From: Anaerolineae bacterium | GTDB taxonomy: Bacteria; Chloroflexota; Anaerolineae; B4-G1 | Direction of reading: 5' to 3' | Assembly: GCA_030620125.1 (NCBI GenBank) | Contig: JAUXFI010000040.1 | Coordinates: forward strand, 1 to 12,055 | DNA: 12,055 nucleotides | Shown here: piece by piece, positions 1-7,019 of the stretch | Layout of the letters: each line of letters opens with the position of its first letter | Numbering within the stretch: position 1 is the first letter of the stretch | Position numbers and translations under genes: made by a program | The notes under the pieces: model-generated | What the model saw: only the letters and a program-made list of their open reading frames with translations | Databases searched by the model: none | What the model was told of the DNA's origin: nothing

Positions 1-4
1 CCTG

Positions 5-164
5 TGTCATTCTGAGCTACGCATGGCGCATTCGCGCCACTCATTGTGCAAGAAACGACATTTGTTTCTTAGTAGCGACCAAAGGGAGCGAAGAATCTCG
101 TTGCTGGCTGGCAATTCGTCTCTGTAAAACGAGATTCTTCGTCGCTCCGCTCCTCAGAATGACA
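5..164. repeat. Nested palindromic interspersed repeat (REP/MITE-like)
   Basis: The outer arms 5-16 (TGTCATTCTGAG) and 153-164 (CTCAGAATGACA) are perfect 12-bp inverted repeats. Inside them, 89-102 (CGAAGAATCTCGTT) and 128-141 form a perfect 14-bp stem, and 50-56/64-70 (AAGAAAC/GTTTCTT) a small third one. Read on the minus strand the right part translates as CHSEERSDEES, a peptide I recognise as the spurious translation of a common interspersed repeat in bacterial genomes, so no protein is called here. There is no transposase, so if mobile it would have moved passively. The left end may extend past the window edge. The inverted repeats are seen directly; membership of a dispersed family is inference. 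Confidence 0.75.
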
Positions 165-310
165 AAGTCTCGTTGTAGTACTAGGGCACGATTCTTTTGG
201 AGCAGTTTTGGGGAATGGAGCGGGGTGTGTCGGCGTCTGGAGACGCCTTCTGAACGGTTGCAGAGGAACAGCCACTATGTGTGCCCGGTAGTCAAATGTA
301 GGTCTGTTCC

Positions 311-353
311 AAATGAAAAGCCCCCGGTCCCACAACCGAGGGCTTTTTCATTT
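311..353 (-). terminator. Rho-independent terminator of the macroglobulin gene, possibly bidirectional
   Basis: A GC-rich stem (left arm 316-328, right arm 335-347, one mismatch) closes a 6-base loop. The stem is flanked by AAATGAAAA on the left and TTTTTCATTT on the right, so both strands end in a T-rich run. It lies 54 bases beyond the stop of the minus-strand macroglobulin gene, which it most likely terminates. It could also stop transcription arriving from the left. Nothing else gene-like is visible in 165-406. Confidence 0.75.
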
Positions 354-366
354 CCTCTGTCATCAT

Positions 367-394
367 CTACTCATTTACCCAGCTACTCATTTAC
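367..394. repeat. Short direct repeat (CTACTCATTTA, two copies)
   Basis: CTACTCATTTA occurs at 367-377 and again at 384-394, just downstream of the macroglobulin stop codon and before its terminator. It resembles other simple-repeat tracts in this window, such as the one inside the macroglobulin gene at 2277-2343. No function is evident. Confidence 0.55.
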
Positions 395-406
395 TCGCTC
401 ACTGTC

Positions 407-3400
407 CTACTCCTCCTCCTCAATCGTGAACAACCTCCCATCCCCCCGTCCGAACACCTCCGGGAAGTAGAACTCGTGGGCAGTGGTGGGGATGACCTGG
501 TACTCGCCAAGCAGGGTGGCGCGGAAGGTGTAGATGTACTCGTAGGTGCCTGCGGGCAGATAGTCGGCGAAGAGCACCACCTTGTCGTCCCGCATCTCGC
601 TGCGGCTGTACCAACGCCACCACCAACGGTAGAACCAGTACCAGTCCTCGTCCTCTGTTTCGCGGTACAGCTCAGGCCCCTGCTCTACCAGGCTCGTCGT
701 CTCCAGGCTGGTGTCAATCGCTTCGGCCCCGGCCGGCAACGGGTCCTCGACGACGACGTAGTACAAATCGTGCGGCGCGATGATGGTCAGCCGCACCTGC
801 ACCACGTCCCCGACGGAGACCTGATCCACCTCCGGGCACTTGGCCCCACCTGTGCACGTGGGGTCGCTGTACTGGCGGGAGACGATGATGCCCCGGTTCA
901 GCGGCTCAATCTCCTCCACCGGCAGGTAGACCTTGAGGTGGGCGGTGTAGTACAACCGGCCCTCGCCTGGCCCTCGCGCCACCGTCAGCCGGTTGCCCAC
1001 GTCCGCCAGCAAGTCTGCCACGTCCACCCGCAGTTGGATCGGCTCGTCAACGGTGTCCGGGGTCACGGAGCCTTCGGTCAGGACGTCGTTGTTGAGCCAT
1101 ACGCCGTAGTCGTACTCGCCCTCGAGTTCGCCGGTGACGACCATCCAGTCGGTGAGGGCGATGAGCGCCCAGGCGGTCTCCTGCGTCGTCTCCCAGATAC
1201 CGTCCTGGCGGGCGACCATCAGCCAGCGCACGACCTGGGGGATGAGCGCGTTGTCGGGGTCGAGCCGGGCCAGCGCGTCGAGGATGATGGCGGTGGAGCG
1301 GGTGTCGGTGTTCATGGCCCACCAGTCGTGGTCTTGCTCCTCCCAGTGCGCGCCTGTCGCGCTGAGGATAGCCGCGTTCTGCAGGTCGGAGAGTAAGGTA
1401 GAGATGCGACGGTCACCCCCCTCAGTCCCCCCTGCAGGGGGGAGGCCGTCAATCAGGGACAATGTCAGCGCCAGGTAGGCCCGCCCGTAGTGGCTGAGTT
1501 TGTCGCGGCGGCGGTACAGGTCGCCGGTGTACTCGCTTGCGCGGCGGGCCTGGCCGGCCTCGGCCATGACGTAGAGCGCGAACGCCTGCCGGTTGGCCTC
1601 GCGGTAGGATTGGAGTTCGCGGGCCGGCACCAGCGTGCTCTCCAGGTAGCCCAGGCCACGCTGGATGACGTCCTCCTGTACCTCGAAGCCGGTCTCCTGG
1701 GCCTTGGCCAGCGCGAAGACGACGTAGGCGCTCAGGTAGGGGTTGCTCTCGCCCTCGTACCACCAGCCCCAGCCGCCGTCGCCGTGCTGGCGCAGGTACA
1801 GTTTATTCAGCCCCTCCTCGACCAGACCTGGCAACTTTGTTTCCAGTTCCGGATCTCTGATCTCTAATCTTTGTAATGCCCGGTAAGTCAACACATTCGG
1901 CAGGAACTTTGACACAATCTGTTCCGTGCACTCGTAGGGAAAGTGCTCCAGATAATCCAGGCCGTCGCGCATCCCGGCAGCCAGCGATGGATCGAGCCGG
2001 ACCGAGAGTTCGCCCTGGCGGTCGTCGTATTTTGGCGGCAGGGCCACTACCTCGGTACGGCTGTCCTCGCCCACCAGTTGCCCGCCGGTGCCGACGATCT
2101 CTGGCGCGGTGTAGCGATGGACGAGCAGCGTACCCTCCGGGCCGGTGGTCAGGCGCGGGCGGGCGGCGTCGGAGTACTCGCCCGCGACGGCGCTCATCAT
2201 CACGTCCGCCGCCTCCACGTCTTCCACCTCGACCCACCACGTCACCTTGGCCTCACCGCCGGCAGGGATGGAAATCGTAAATTCGGGACTCGTAGGTTCG
2301 GGATTCGTGGACTCGCTGATTCGCTGATTTGCTGATTCGCACAATGTGAGTCCTGTGGCGTGCAGGGTGACGGTCACGTCGAGTGTTTCGCCGGTGTTGT
2401 TGTTGACCAGCGCCGCCAATTGCGCCCGGTCGCCGACGACGAAGAAGCGCGGTGTCACGGGCCGTACCAGGAGCGGCTTGGTGACCAGCAAGTCCATCGT
2501 CTCCTCGCCGACTTTTGTGTCATCAGTCACGCCCACGCCCCGAAAGACCCAGGTGGTAAGGTTGTCCGGCAATTCGATCTCGACAGTGGCGCGGCCTGTC
2601 TGGTCGGTGACGACGGTTGCGTCCCAGAAGGCGGTGTCAGCGAACTCTTCGCGCAACTCGACGCCGGGCGGGAGCTCGTTCGCTGATTTGTGCATCTCGC
2701 CTTCTTCGGATAGCATCTCCCTGGGCGCTGCCGTGGGTTCAGGAGCCATGTCCTCATCTGCGCCTCCACCGCCTATTCCCAGGCCCTGCACGTCAACGAG
2801 TTCTTCCATCTGCTCCAGCAGCAGCCGGTTGACAGAGATAGCCAGGCCGCTGGAGGTCCAGATGCCCAGTCCGCGTCGCCCGTAGAACTCTTCGAGGATG
2901 GCGTCCGGCTGGCGTGGGTGCAGGCTCAGCACCGCCTTGTCCACCAGGTCGAGGGAGAAGGCGGCTTGTACTGGCTCGCCGCTCGCGTCGCGGGCCTCCA
3001 CATTGAAGGAGACGGTGTCGCCCGGCTGTGCCTGCTCGACGCTGGGGGTCAACGTGATGTGTAGTTCCTGCTCCACCGGTTCGACCGTCAACAGGACGTA
3101 GCCCACCTTGTGCGTGGCGGTTCGCCCCAACTCTGTGGGGGAAGGACTCCCCTCTCCCAGAGTTGGGGGAGGGGCTGGGGGTGGGGGCGCGTCCGGCCCC
3201 TTGAAGATGACGACCGAGACGTAGACGTTGGGCGCGTGCTCGGCGGTGATGGGCAAGCGGTAGACGGTGGAGTTGCTCTCCAGCCGCAAGACCTCCTGTC
3301 GCAGCACCCCTCCCCGCTCGACGGTGATCCAGGCCCATTGCTCGCCCGCGAAGGGGCTGGGGATGAGGATCTCGGCCGTCTCGCCGGGGACGTAGGTGGA

Positions 3401-6400
3401 CTTGTCGCTGATGAGCGTGATGCGGTCGTTGTTCTCCCGCCGCCAGGAGACGTACTCGCTGCTGCTGACCCAGACCCAGGTGGAGCTGCGCACCCCCCCA
3501 TCCCCCCCTACAGGGGGGGACAGAGGGGGGGTACGCTCGCTGGCGACGACGCGGTAGGAGCCGCCCTCGTTCGGCGTGAAGGTCAACACTCCCTCGGCGT
3601 TGCTGTCGGTGGTCAGTGTGCCGGTGTGAACCAGCGTGTCCAGCACTTCCCATTCCCAGGTACCGCTGCCCGACCCGTCCTCACTCTCGACGAAGGTATT
3701 GACCCACTCGCGGCGGTAGACCTCGACCTCCAGGCTTTGGTCGGGCAGTCGCTCGCCTTCCCAGTCCACGGTCACGGCGTCCACCGCCAGTTCCTCGCCA
3801 GCCTCGCCCACGTATTGCTGCGGAGCCAGGCCGACGTAGAACTCGCCTTTGTGGACTACGACGCCGGCGCGGCCGGAGATGACCTGCCCGTCCTTGCCGT
3901 AGACGGTCGCCTCGACGGTCAGCCGTCGCCCGCCGGTCATCACCTCGGTCGGCAGCGCGATGGTCAGGTGTCCCTCGTCGTCGGTCGTGCCGGAGCCGCT
4001 GAGGACGATCTCGGGAGCAGGAGGCTCCCACCACCAGCACCAACGGCAGACCCACGGGTTGTCATCGTCGCTAAAGTCGTAGCGGCCGAACTGGGCCGGA
4101 TCGAAGCGATAGGGGGCGGAGAGGACGCGCCACTCGACGTTTGCGCCGGCGACGGGGCCGCCGAAGAAGTAGCGCACCTCGACAGTGGCCTGCGTATCTC
4201 CCTCGGTCCCCCCCGTGGGGGGGGAGGCCAGTTCAGGCTCGGCGGGGGTGACGATGACCTCGAACTCTGGCGGGCGGTAGGCCGCGACCTGGAAGTTGGC
4301 TCCAAAGTACTCGCCACTGCTCCCCACCTCGATAGAATACCGGCCCAGGCTGGCCCCCTCGGCGAGCGCCAGCTCACCGTGGAAGGCGCCGAACTCGTCG
4401 AGTGGCAGTTCCTCTCGGTAGATTTCCTCGCCGGCGGCGTCGTAGATGGTCACGTCCGCCGGGCCGGCGCCGGGCAGACTGTAGCGCACGTCGTCCTCGG
4501 CGCGGACGATACCCCGGAAGTAGACGGTCTGGTCGGGCCGGTAGATGGGCCGGTCGGTGTAGATGTGGGCGCGATAGTCCCTTCCGCGACCCGCTTCCAG
4601 GCCAAAGTCCCAGGGGCTGATGCCAGCGCTCCAGTCCCATCCGGTCCCGCCCAACACGAAGGGCTTTCTGGATACGACGTAGAGGGTATCGTAGTAAGTG
4701 TCCACAGCGAAATAGGCCAGGCCATCCTCGCCGGTCGTCGCCGTGTCGAAGGTGTTCCTCTCACTGTCTAGCGCCGTCAGCGTGATCCCGCTGACGGGTT
4801 GCCCGGTCGCCAGGTCGGTCGCCCAGGCCCACATTTCATCCTGGCTTGCCTTGAGCGTCACGTTGTACTCTGAGACGACCAGCAGTTTGCGGTGGATCCA
4901 GTGGTTGTGCTCGACGCCGGGGGCGTGCAGGTCCAGCAGGTAGATACCTGTCGCCAGTTGCCCGCCGTCTGTTGCCAGGTCAACTGGCACGCGCTTTTTC
5001 TCGTTGAGCGGGGCCTCGACGGGCACCGACCACTCGCGGATCGGATCGCTGCTGGGCCGGTAATCCCACCAGTCCCGCTGGGCGCTGAAGAACTCTTCCG
5101 GGTCGAGCTGGTAGAGGCTCAAGTCGAGGCGGGTGGTGTTGAGATAGCCGGCAGAGATGCGAACTGGCTGGTGCGCGTCGCAAGTGCCGACTGTGCCGGG
5201 CACGTTGATCTCGGCCCAGGGGTCGAGGTCGGCTGTGCGGAAGCGCACGGTCATCTCCTGCCCGGTCGTGTTGCCGTAGGGATCGGCGATGCCGGGGCCG
5301 ATGCGCACCTCGTAGTCGGTGCTGGGTTCTGCGCCAAAGTCGAGCACGAAGGTGTTGTCCCAGGTGTTAAAGTAGGTGTAGACCTGGGTGGGTGAAAGGG
5401 GTGGGGTCATCTCCAGGTTGGGCATCACCGTGGCGGGGTCAATGGGCGCGTTGAAGGTAATCTCGAATGCTGTGTAGGACGGAGCGTCCTGCTGCCCGTC
5501 GTAGGGCCTGGTGCCGATGATGCGCGGCAGGGGGACGGTGTTGAAGGACCATTTGTAATCGTCTTGCATGCCCCGCCCGCCCCCGGCACTGCGCACACCT
5601 GCCTCCACCTGCACCGTGTAGACTGTGTCGAAGGCCAACTGCTCGTCGGGCGCAAAGGTCAGGGTGTCTCCCTGGCACTCAAAGCTGCCGGGGATCGCCT
5701 GCAGACCTGTGCGCAGGCTGAAGGACTTGGCCGCTGAGGCGCAGTCCACCGGCATGTTGAAGGTGACCTGGACGGCGGTGTCCACGTCCACCAGTTCGGC
5801 CTCTTCGTGTGGCGAGACCCACACGACCTGGGGTAGCTGGGTGGAGAATGACCACTTGTACTGCTCAGCCAGGACGCCGCCGGTGGTGTCGGTCAGCCCG
5901 GCCTCGACGCGGGCGGTATAGTTCGTGCCGCCGGCCAGGGGCGCGGCGGGGGTGAAGACGTAGATGGAGGTGTTGAGCCACTCGCCGCTGCCGGTAATGG
6001 GTGGGTCGAAGCTAACAGGGTGGGGTAGTTCGGCATAAGCCGGGTCGCTGACCGCCGTCAGTGGGACGACGGGCCGGTTAAAGATGACGGTGATGGTGCT
6101 GGCGGCTTCCACGTTCTCTGTGTCGGGGGCGGGGATGACCTGTGCTACCTCCAGGTAGCCGACGGTGCGGAAGCGGAAGCGGTAGGCCCCGTCGAGGGAG
6201 TTGTCGTCGGTCGTCTTGGCTTCAGGGCTGAGTGTGACCTGATACTCCGTATCCCGCTTGAGATCGCGGGCAGGCTTGAAGCGCACGGTGCGCTCGTCGG
6301 CCCACTCAAAGTCACCGCTTACCTCCGGGCTGAGGTGGAAGGCGGCTTCGACAGAAGCGTGGTCCATCGGCCGGTCAAAGATGAGTTCGATGGCTCCATC

Positions 6401-6601
6401 GGGCGGCAGTTCCTCGCCCCGCTCCGGCGTGCGTTGAACGATGACAGCGGGGACGTCGCCGGGTGAGGACGGAGTGTAGGGTGGTGAAGTGGGTGTGGGT
6501 GTGGGGGCGGGGACAGGCCAGGCTCCACAACGACAGGCCCCCAGCAGCAAGCTGAGCAGCACGGCAAGGGCCAGGATTCTGTAGGCGGATAGTCTTTTCA
6601 T
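407..6601 (-). CDS. Alpha-2-macroglobulin family lipoprotein with four N-terminal Big_5 domains
   Basis: This 2064-residue protein is probably a surface-tethered thioester protease trap. It opens with a lipoprotein signal peptide (KR, hydrophobic run, lipobox LLGAC, Cys23) and a Pro/Thr linker. Four SbsA-like Ig (Big_5) domains follow at about 50-150, 152-260, 262-360 and 362-455. The MG2 signature TDRPIYRP is at 682. MG5/6-type sequence near 1180-1225 ends DLVDKAVLSL, and a flexible acidic Gly/Pro stretch at about 1270-1315, the likely bait region, precedes FADTAFWDA (1320). Thioester motif Cys1558-Thr-Glu-Gln1561 is intact and followed by a helical toroid (GWGWWYEGESNPYL) and a C-terminal beta domain ending in EEEE. 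Bacterial macroglobulins are known to bind proteases covalently through this thioester; the bait position is inferred. ATG 6601 is preferred over in-frame GTG 6625 because GAGGAG lies between them and the signal peptide starts there. Several low-complexity segments correspond to inserted DNA repeats. No pbpC neighbour is visible. The family is near certain; the target protease is unknown. Confidence 0.93.
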   Translation of the reverse strand: MKRLSAYRILALAVLLSLLLGACRCGAWPVPAPTPTPTSPPYTPSSPGDVPAVIVQRTPERGEELPPDGAIELIFDRPMDHASVEAAFHLSPEVSGDFEWADERTVRFKPARDLKRDTEYQVTLSPEAKTTDDNSLDGAYRFRFRTVGYLEVAQVIPAPDTENVEAASTITVIFNRPVVPLTAVSDPAYAELPHPVSFDPPITGSGEWLNTSIYVFTPAAPLAGGTNYTARVEAGLTDTTGGVLAEQYKWSFSTQLPQVVWVSPHEEAELVDVDTAVQVTFNMPVDCASAAKSFSLRTGLQAIPGSFECQGDTLTFAPDEQLAFDTVYTVQVEAGVRSAGGGRGMQDDYKWSFNTVPLPRIIGTRPYDGQQDAPSYTAFEITFNAPIDPATVMPNLEMTPPLSPTQVYTYFNTWDNTFVLDFGAEPSTDYEVRIGPGIADPYGNTTGQEMTVRFRTADLDPWAEINVPGTVGTCDAHQPVRISAGYLNTTRLDLSLYQLDPEEFFSAQRDWWDYRPSSDPIREWSVPVEAPLNEKKRVPVDLATDGGQLATGIYLLDLHAPGVEHNHWIHRKLLVVSEYNVTLKASQDEMWAWATDLATGQPVSGITLTALDSERNTFDTATTGEDGLAYFAVDTYYDTLYVVSRKPFVLGGTGWDWSAGISPWDFGLEAGRGRDYRAHIYTDRPIYRPDQTVYFRGIVRAEDDVRYSLPGAGPADVTIYDAAGEEIYREELPLDEFGAFHGELALAEGASLGRYSIEVGSSGEYFGANFQVAAYRPPEFEVIVTPAEPELASPPTGGTEGDTQATVEVRYFFGGPVAGANVEWRVLSAPYRFDPAQFGRYDFSDDDNPWVCRWCWWWEPPAPEIVLSGSGTTDDEGHLTIALPTEVMTGGRRLTVEATVYGKDGQVISGRAGVVVHKGEFYVGLAPQQYVGEAGEELAVDAVTVDWEGERLPDQSLEVEVYRREWVNTFVESEDGSGSGTWEWEVLDTLVHTGTLTTDSNAEGVLTFTPNEGGSYRVVASERTPPLSPPVGGDGGVRSSTWVWVSSSEYVSWRRENNDRITLISDKSTYVPGETAEILIPSPFAGEQWAWITVERGGVLRQEVLRLESNSTVYRLPITAEHAPNVYVSVVIFKGPDAPPPPAPPPTLGEGSPSPTELGRTATHKVGYVLLTVEPVEQELHITLTPSVEQAQPGDTVSFNVEARDASGEPVQAAFSLDLVDKAVLSLHPRQPDAILEEFYGRRGLGIWTSSGLAISVNRLLLEQMEELVDVQGLGIGGGGADEDMAPEPTAAPREMLSEEGEMHKSANELPPGVELREEFADTAFWDATVVTDQTGRATVEIELPDNLTTWVFRGVGVTDDTKVGEETMDLLVTKPLLVRPVTPRFFVVGDRAQLAALVNNNTGETLDVTVTLHATGLTLCESANQRISESTNPEPTSPEFTISIPAGGEAKVTWWVEVEDVEAADVMMSAVAGEYSDAARPRLTTGPEGTLLVHRYTAPEIVGTGGQLVGEDSRTEVVALPPKYDDRQGELSVRLDPSLAAGMRDGLDYLEHFPYECTEQIVSKFLPNVLTYRALQRLEIRDPELETKLPGLVEEGLNKLYLRQHGDGGWGWWYEGESNPYLSAYVVFALAKAQETGFEVQEDVIQRGLGYLESTLVPARELQSYREANRQAFALYVMAEAGQARRASEYTGDLYRRRDKLSHYGRAYLALTLSLIDGLPPAGGTEGGDRRISTLLSDLQNAAILSATGAHWEEQDHDWWAMNTDTRSTAIILDALARLDPDNALIPQVVRWLMVARQDGIWETTQETAWALIALTDWMVVTGELEGEYDYGVWLNNDVLTEGSVTPDTVDEPIQLRVDVADLLADVGNRLTVARGPGEGRLYYTAHLKVYLPVEEIEPLNRGIIVSRQYSDPTCTGGAKCPEVDQVSVGDVVQVRLTIIAPHDLYYVVVEDPLPAGAEAIDTSLETTSLVEQGPELYRETEDEDWYWFYRWWWRWYSRSEMRDDKVVLFADYLPAGTYEYIYTFRATLLGEYQVIPTTAHEFYFPEVFGRGDGRLFTIEEEE
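1413..1446. repeat. C/G-run palindromic repeat inside the macroglobulin gene, copy 1
   Basis: The centre is a perfect self-complementary palindrome, six C, TGCA, six G (1427-1442), flanked by a further C-run and CTCAGT. On the coding strand it encodes LPPAGGTEGGD, a Gly/Pro segment unlike its surroundings. It belongs with the copies at 3491-3532 and 4198-4229. Confidence 0.7.
2277..2343. repeat. Simple AATCAGC/GATTCG tandem repeat inside the macroglobulin gene
   Basis: The tract is less GC-rich than its surroundings and made of degenerate repeats (GATTCGCTGATTTGCTGATTC type, preceded by GGGACTCG and GGGATTCG units). It encodes about 22 Ser/Asn/Glu/Pro-rich residues (CESANQRISESTNPEPTSPE) between two ordinary beta-strand segments. 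The 12-mer TTCGCTGATTTG inside it (2320-2331) recurs at 2679-2690 in the same gene, where it encodes part of HKSANELPP. Confidence 0.6.
3125..3187. repeat. Inverted repeat element (CCCCAACTCTG...CAGAGTTGGGG) inside the macroglobulin gene
   Basis: Perfect 11-bp arms at 3125-3135 and 3158-3168 enclose a further C/G-rich stem and are followed by a G-rich run to 3187. It encodes APPPPAPPPTLGEG then SPSPTELG, a disordered insert. In another frame of the same strand it reads PQLWERG, a peptide I recognise as a frequent spurious translation of a dispersed repeat. Confidence 0.7.
3491..3532. repeat. C/G-run palindromic repeat inside the macroglobulin gene, copy 2 (opposite orientation)
   Basis: A near-perfect stem (TCCCCCCCT/AGGGGGGGA, 3501-3520, 2-base centre) is followed by ACAGAGGGGGGG. 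Its plus strand aligns with the minus strand of the copies at 1413 and 4198, so it sits in the opposite orientation. It still reads in frame, encoding TPPLSPPVGGDGGV. Confidence 0.7.
4198..4229. repeat. C/G-run palindromic repeat inside the macroglobulin gene, copy 3
   Basis: CTCCCTCGGT, seven C, GT and eight G followed by AGGCC form a compact palindrome. On the coding strand it encodes ASPPTGGTEGD, nearly the same peptide as copy 1, in the same orientation and reading frame. Confidence 0.65.
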
Positions 6602-6610
6602 CAGATCGTT

Positions 6611-6616
6611 CTCCTC
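6611..6616 (-). promoter_or_regulatory. Ribosome binding site of the macroglobulin gene
   Basis: GAGGAG on the minus strand ends 9 bases before ATG 6601. It lies inside the longer reading frame that begins at GTG 6625, so it decides in favour of the shorter start, which also begins the signal peptide cleanly. Confidence 0.7.
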
Positions 6617-6642
6617 GCGTGTCACGCATTACGTATTGGTTC

Positions 6643-6651
6643 AGTATATCA
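6643..6651 (-). promoter_or_regulatory. Putative extended -10 promoter for the macroglobulin gene
   Basis: On the minus strand TGATATACT matches an extended -10 element (TGn plus TATACT). It would start transcription roughly 35 bases upstream of ATG 6601. No good -35 hexamer is visible at normal spacing, which is tolerated for extended -10 promoters. The call is by consensus only. Confidence 0.4.
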
Positions 6652-6725
6652 CAGGACGCATTATCAGAGTAGCAGCCGTGAGTGGTCTGTAACTCAGACG
6701 CCGGGGTAAGGGTAAAGGTTCCACG

Positions 6726-6810
6726 GCACAACAACGGAATGGGAAAGGAACGGAGCGGGAAAGGAATGGAATAGTTCTTCATCCGTTGTTGTCCCGCTCC
6801 GTTGTTGTGC
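6726..6810. repeat. Compound palindrome upstream of the importer promoter
   Basis: The outer arms 6726-6738 (GCACAACAACGGA) and 6798-6810 (TCCGTTGTTGTGC) are a perfect 13-bp inverted repeat. An alternative 10-bp pairing joins 6751-6760 to 6792-6801. TCCGTTGTTGT is present twice (6782-6792, 6798-6808), and GGGAAAGGAACGGA/GGGAAAGGAATGGA repeats with a 16-base period. It ends 9 bases before the -35 box of the importer operon. It may be a dispersed repeat or a regulatory site; the sequence alone does not decide. Confidence 0.6.
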
Positions 6811-6819
6811 TACGGAGTC

Positions 6820-6847
6820 TTGACATTCGGTGATTTTCCCTTATACT
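6820..6847 (+). promoter_or_regulatory. Sigma-70 type promoter of the importer operon
   Basis: TTGACA (6820-6825) and TATACT (6842-6847) are separated by 16 bases. This is the best vegetative promoter match in the intergenic region and is correctly oriented for the substrate-binding protein gene. Transcription would begin near 6854, leaving a leader of about 165 bases. That leader contains a small GGGGC/GCCCC hairpin at 6900-6912 and no riboswitch that I recognise. Confidence 0.6.
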
Positions 6848-7006
6848 ACAACTCACTGCAGGTACAAGCGCTTCGGTGTGCTGTGTGAGATCGCTTGCTG
6901 GGGCAATGCCCCTTCCTCAAAAAACCTGCTAGTGCGATAGGGAGGTGATGCCACGGGATACTATGCTTCGATTTGCCTGCTCAGTGTGTACCCATTTCAA
7001 GAACAA

Positions 7007-7012
7007 AAGGAG
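7007..7012 (+). promoter_or_regulatory. Ribosome binding site of the substrate-binding protein gene
   Basis: AAGGAG lies 7 bases before ATG 7020 and fixes that start. An upstream GGAGG (6941-6945) is only 2 bases from an in-frame ATG at 6948 and 17 from the next at 6963. Starting at either would put charged residues and a run of Lys/Arg before the signal peptide, so both are disfavoured. Confidence 0.75.
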
Positions 7013-7019
7013 AAGAAAG

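Noticed and set aside
69..335. Minus-strand open frame of 88 codons containing CHSEERSDEES
   Set aside because: The recurrent peptide is a translation of a dispersed palindromic repeat, and the frame runs across the terminator. It is not a gene.
1851..1873. ATCTCTGATCTCTAATCT motif in the macroglobulin gene as another inserted repeat
   Set aside because: It is suggestive of a simple repeat but too short to separate from ordinary coding sequence (LEIRDPE), which fits the helical domain around it.
3110..4771. Long plus-strand open frame (553 codons) opposite the macroglobulin gene
   Set aside because: It is antisense to a well-supported gene, and its translation is low in recognisable motifs and rich in Gly/Asp/Val as expected for a GC-rich shadow frame. 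The frame at 476-1396 is rejected for the same reason.
6854..7019. Possible riboswitch or leader peptide in the importer leader
   Set aside because: Only a small 5-bp hairpin (6900-6912) and a GGAGG badly spaced from any start codon are present. No conserved riboswitch core could be recognised.
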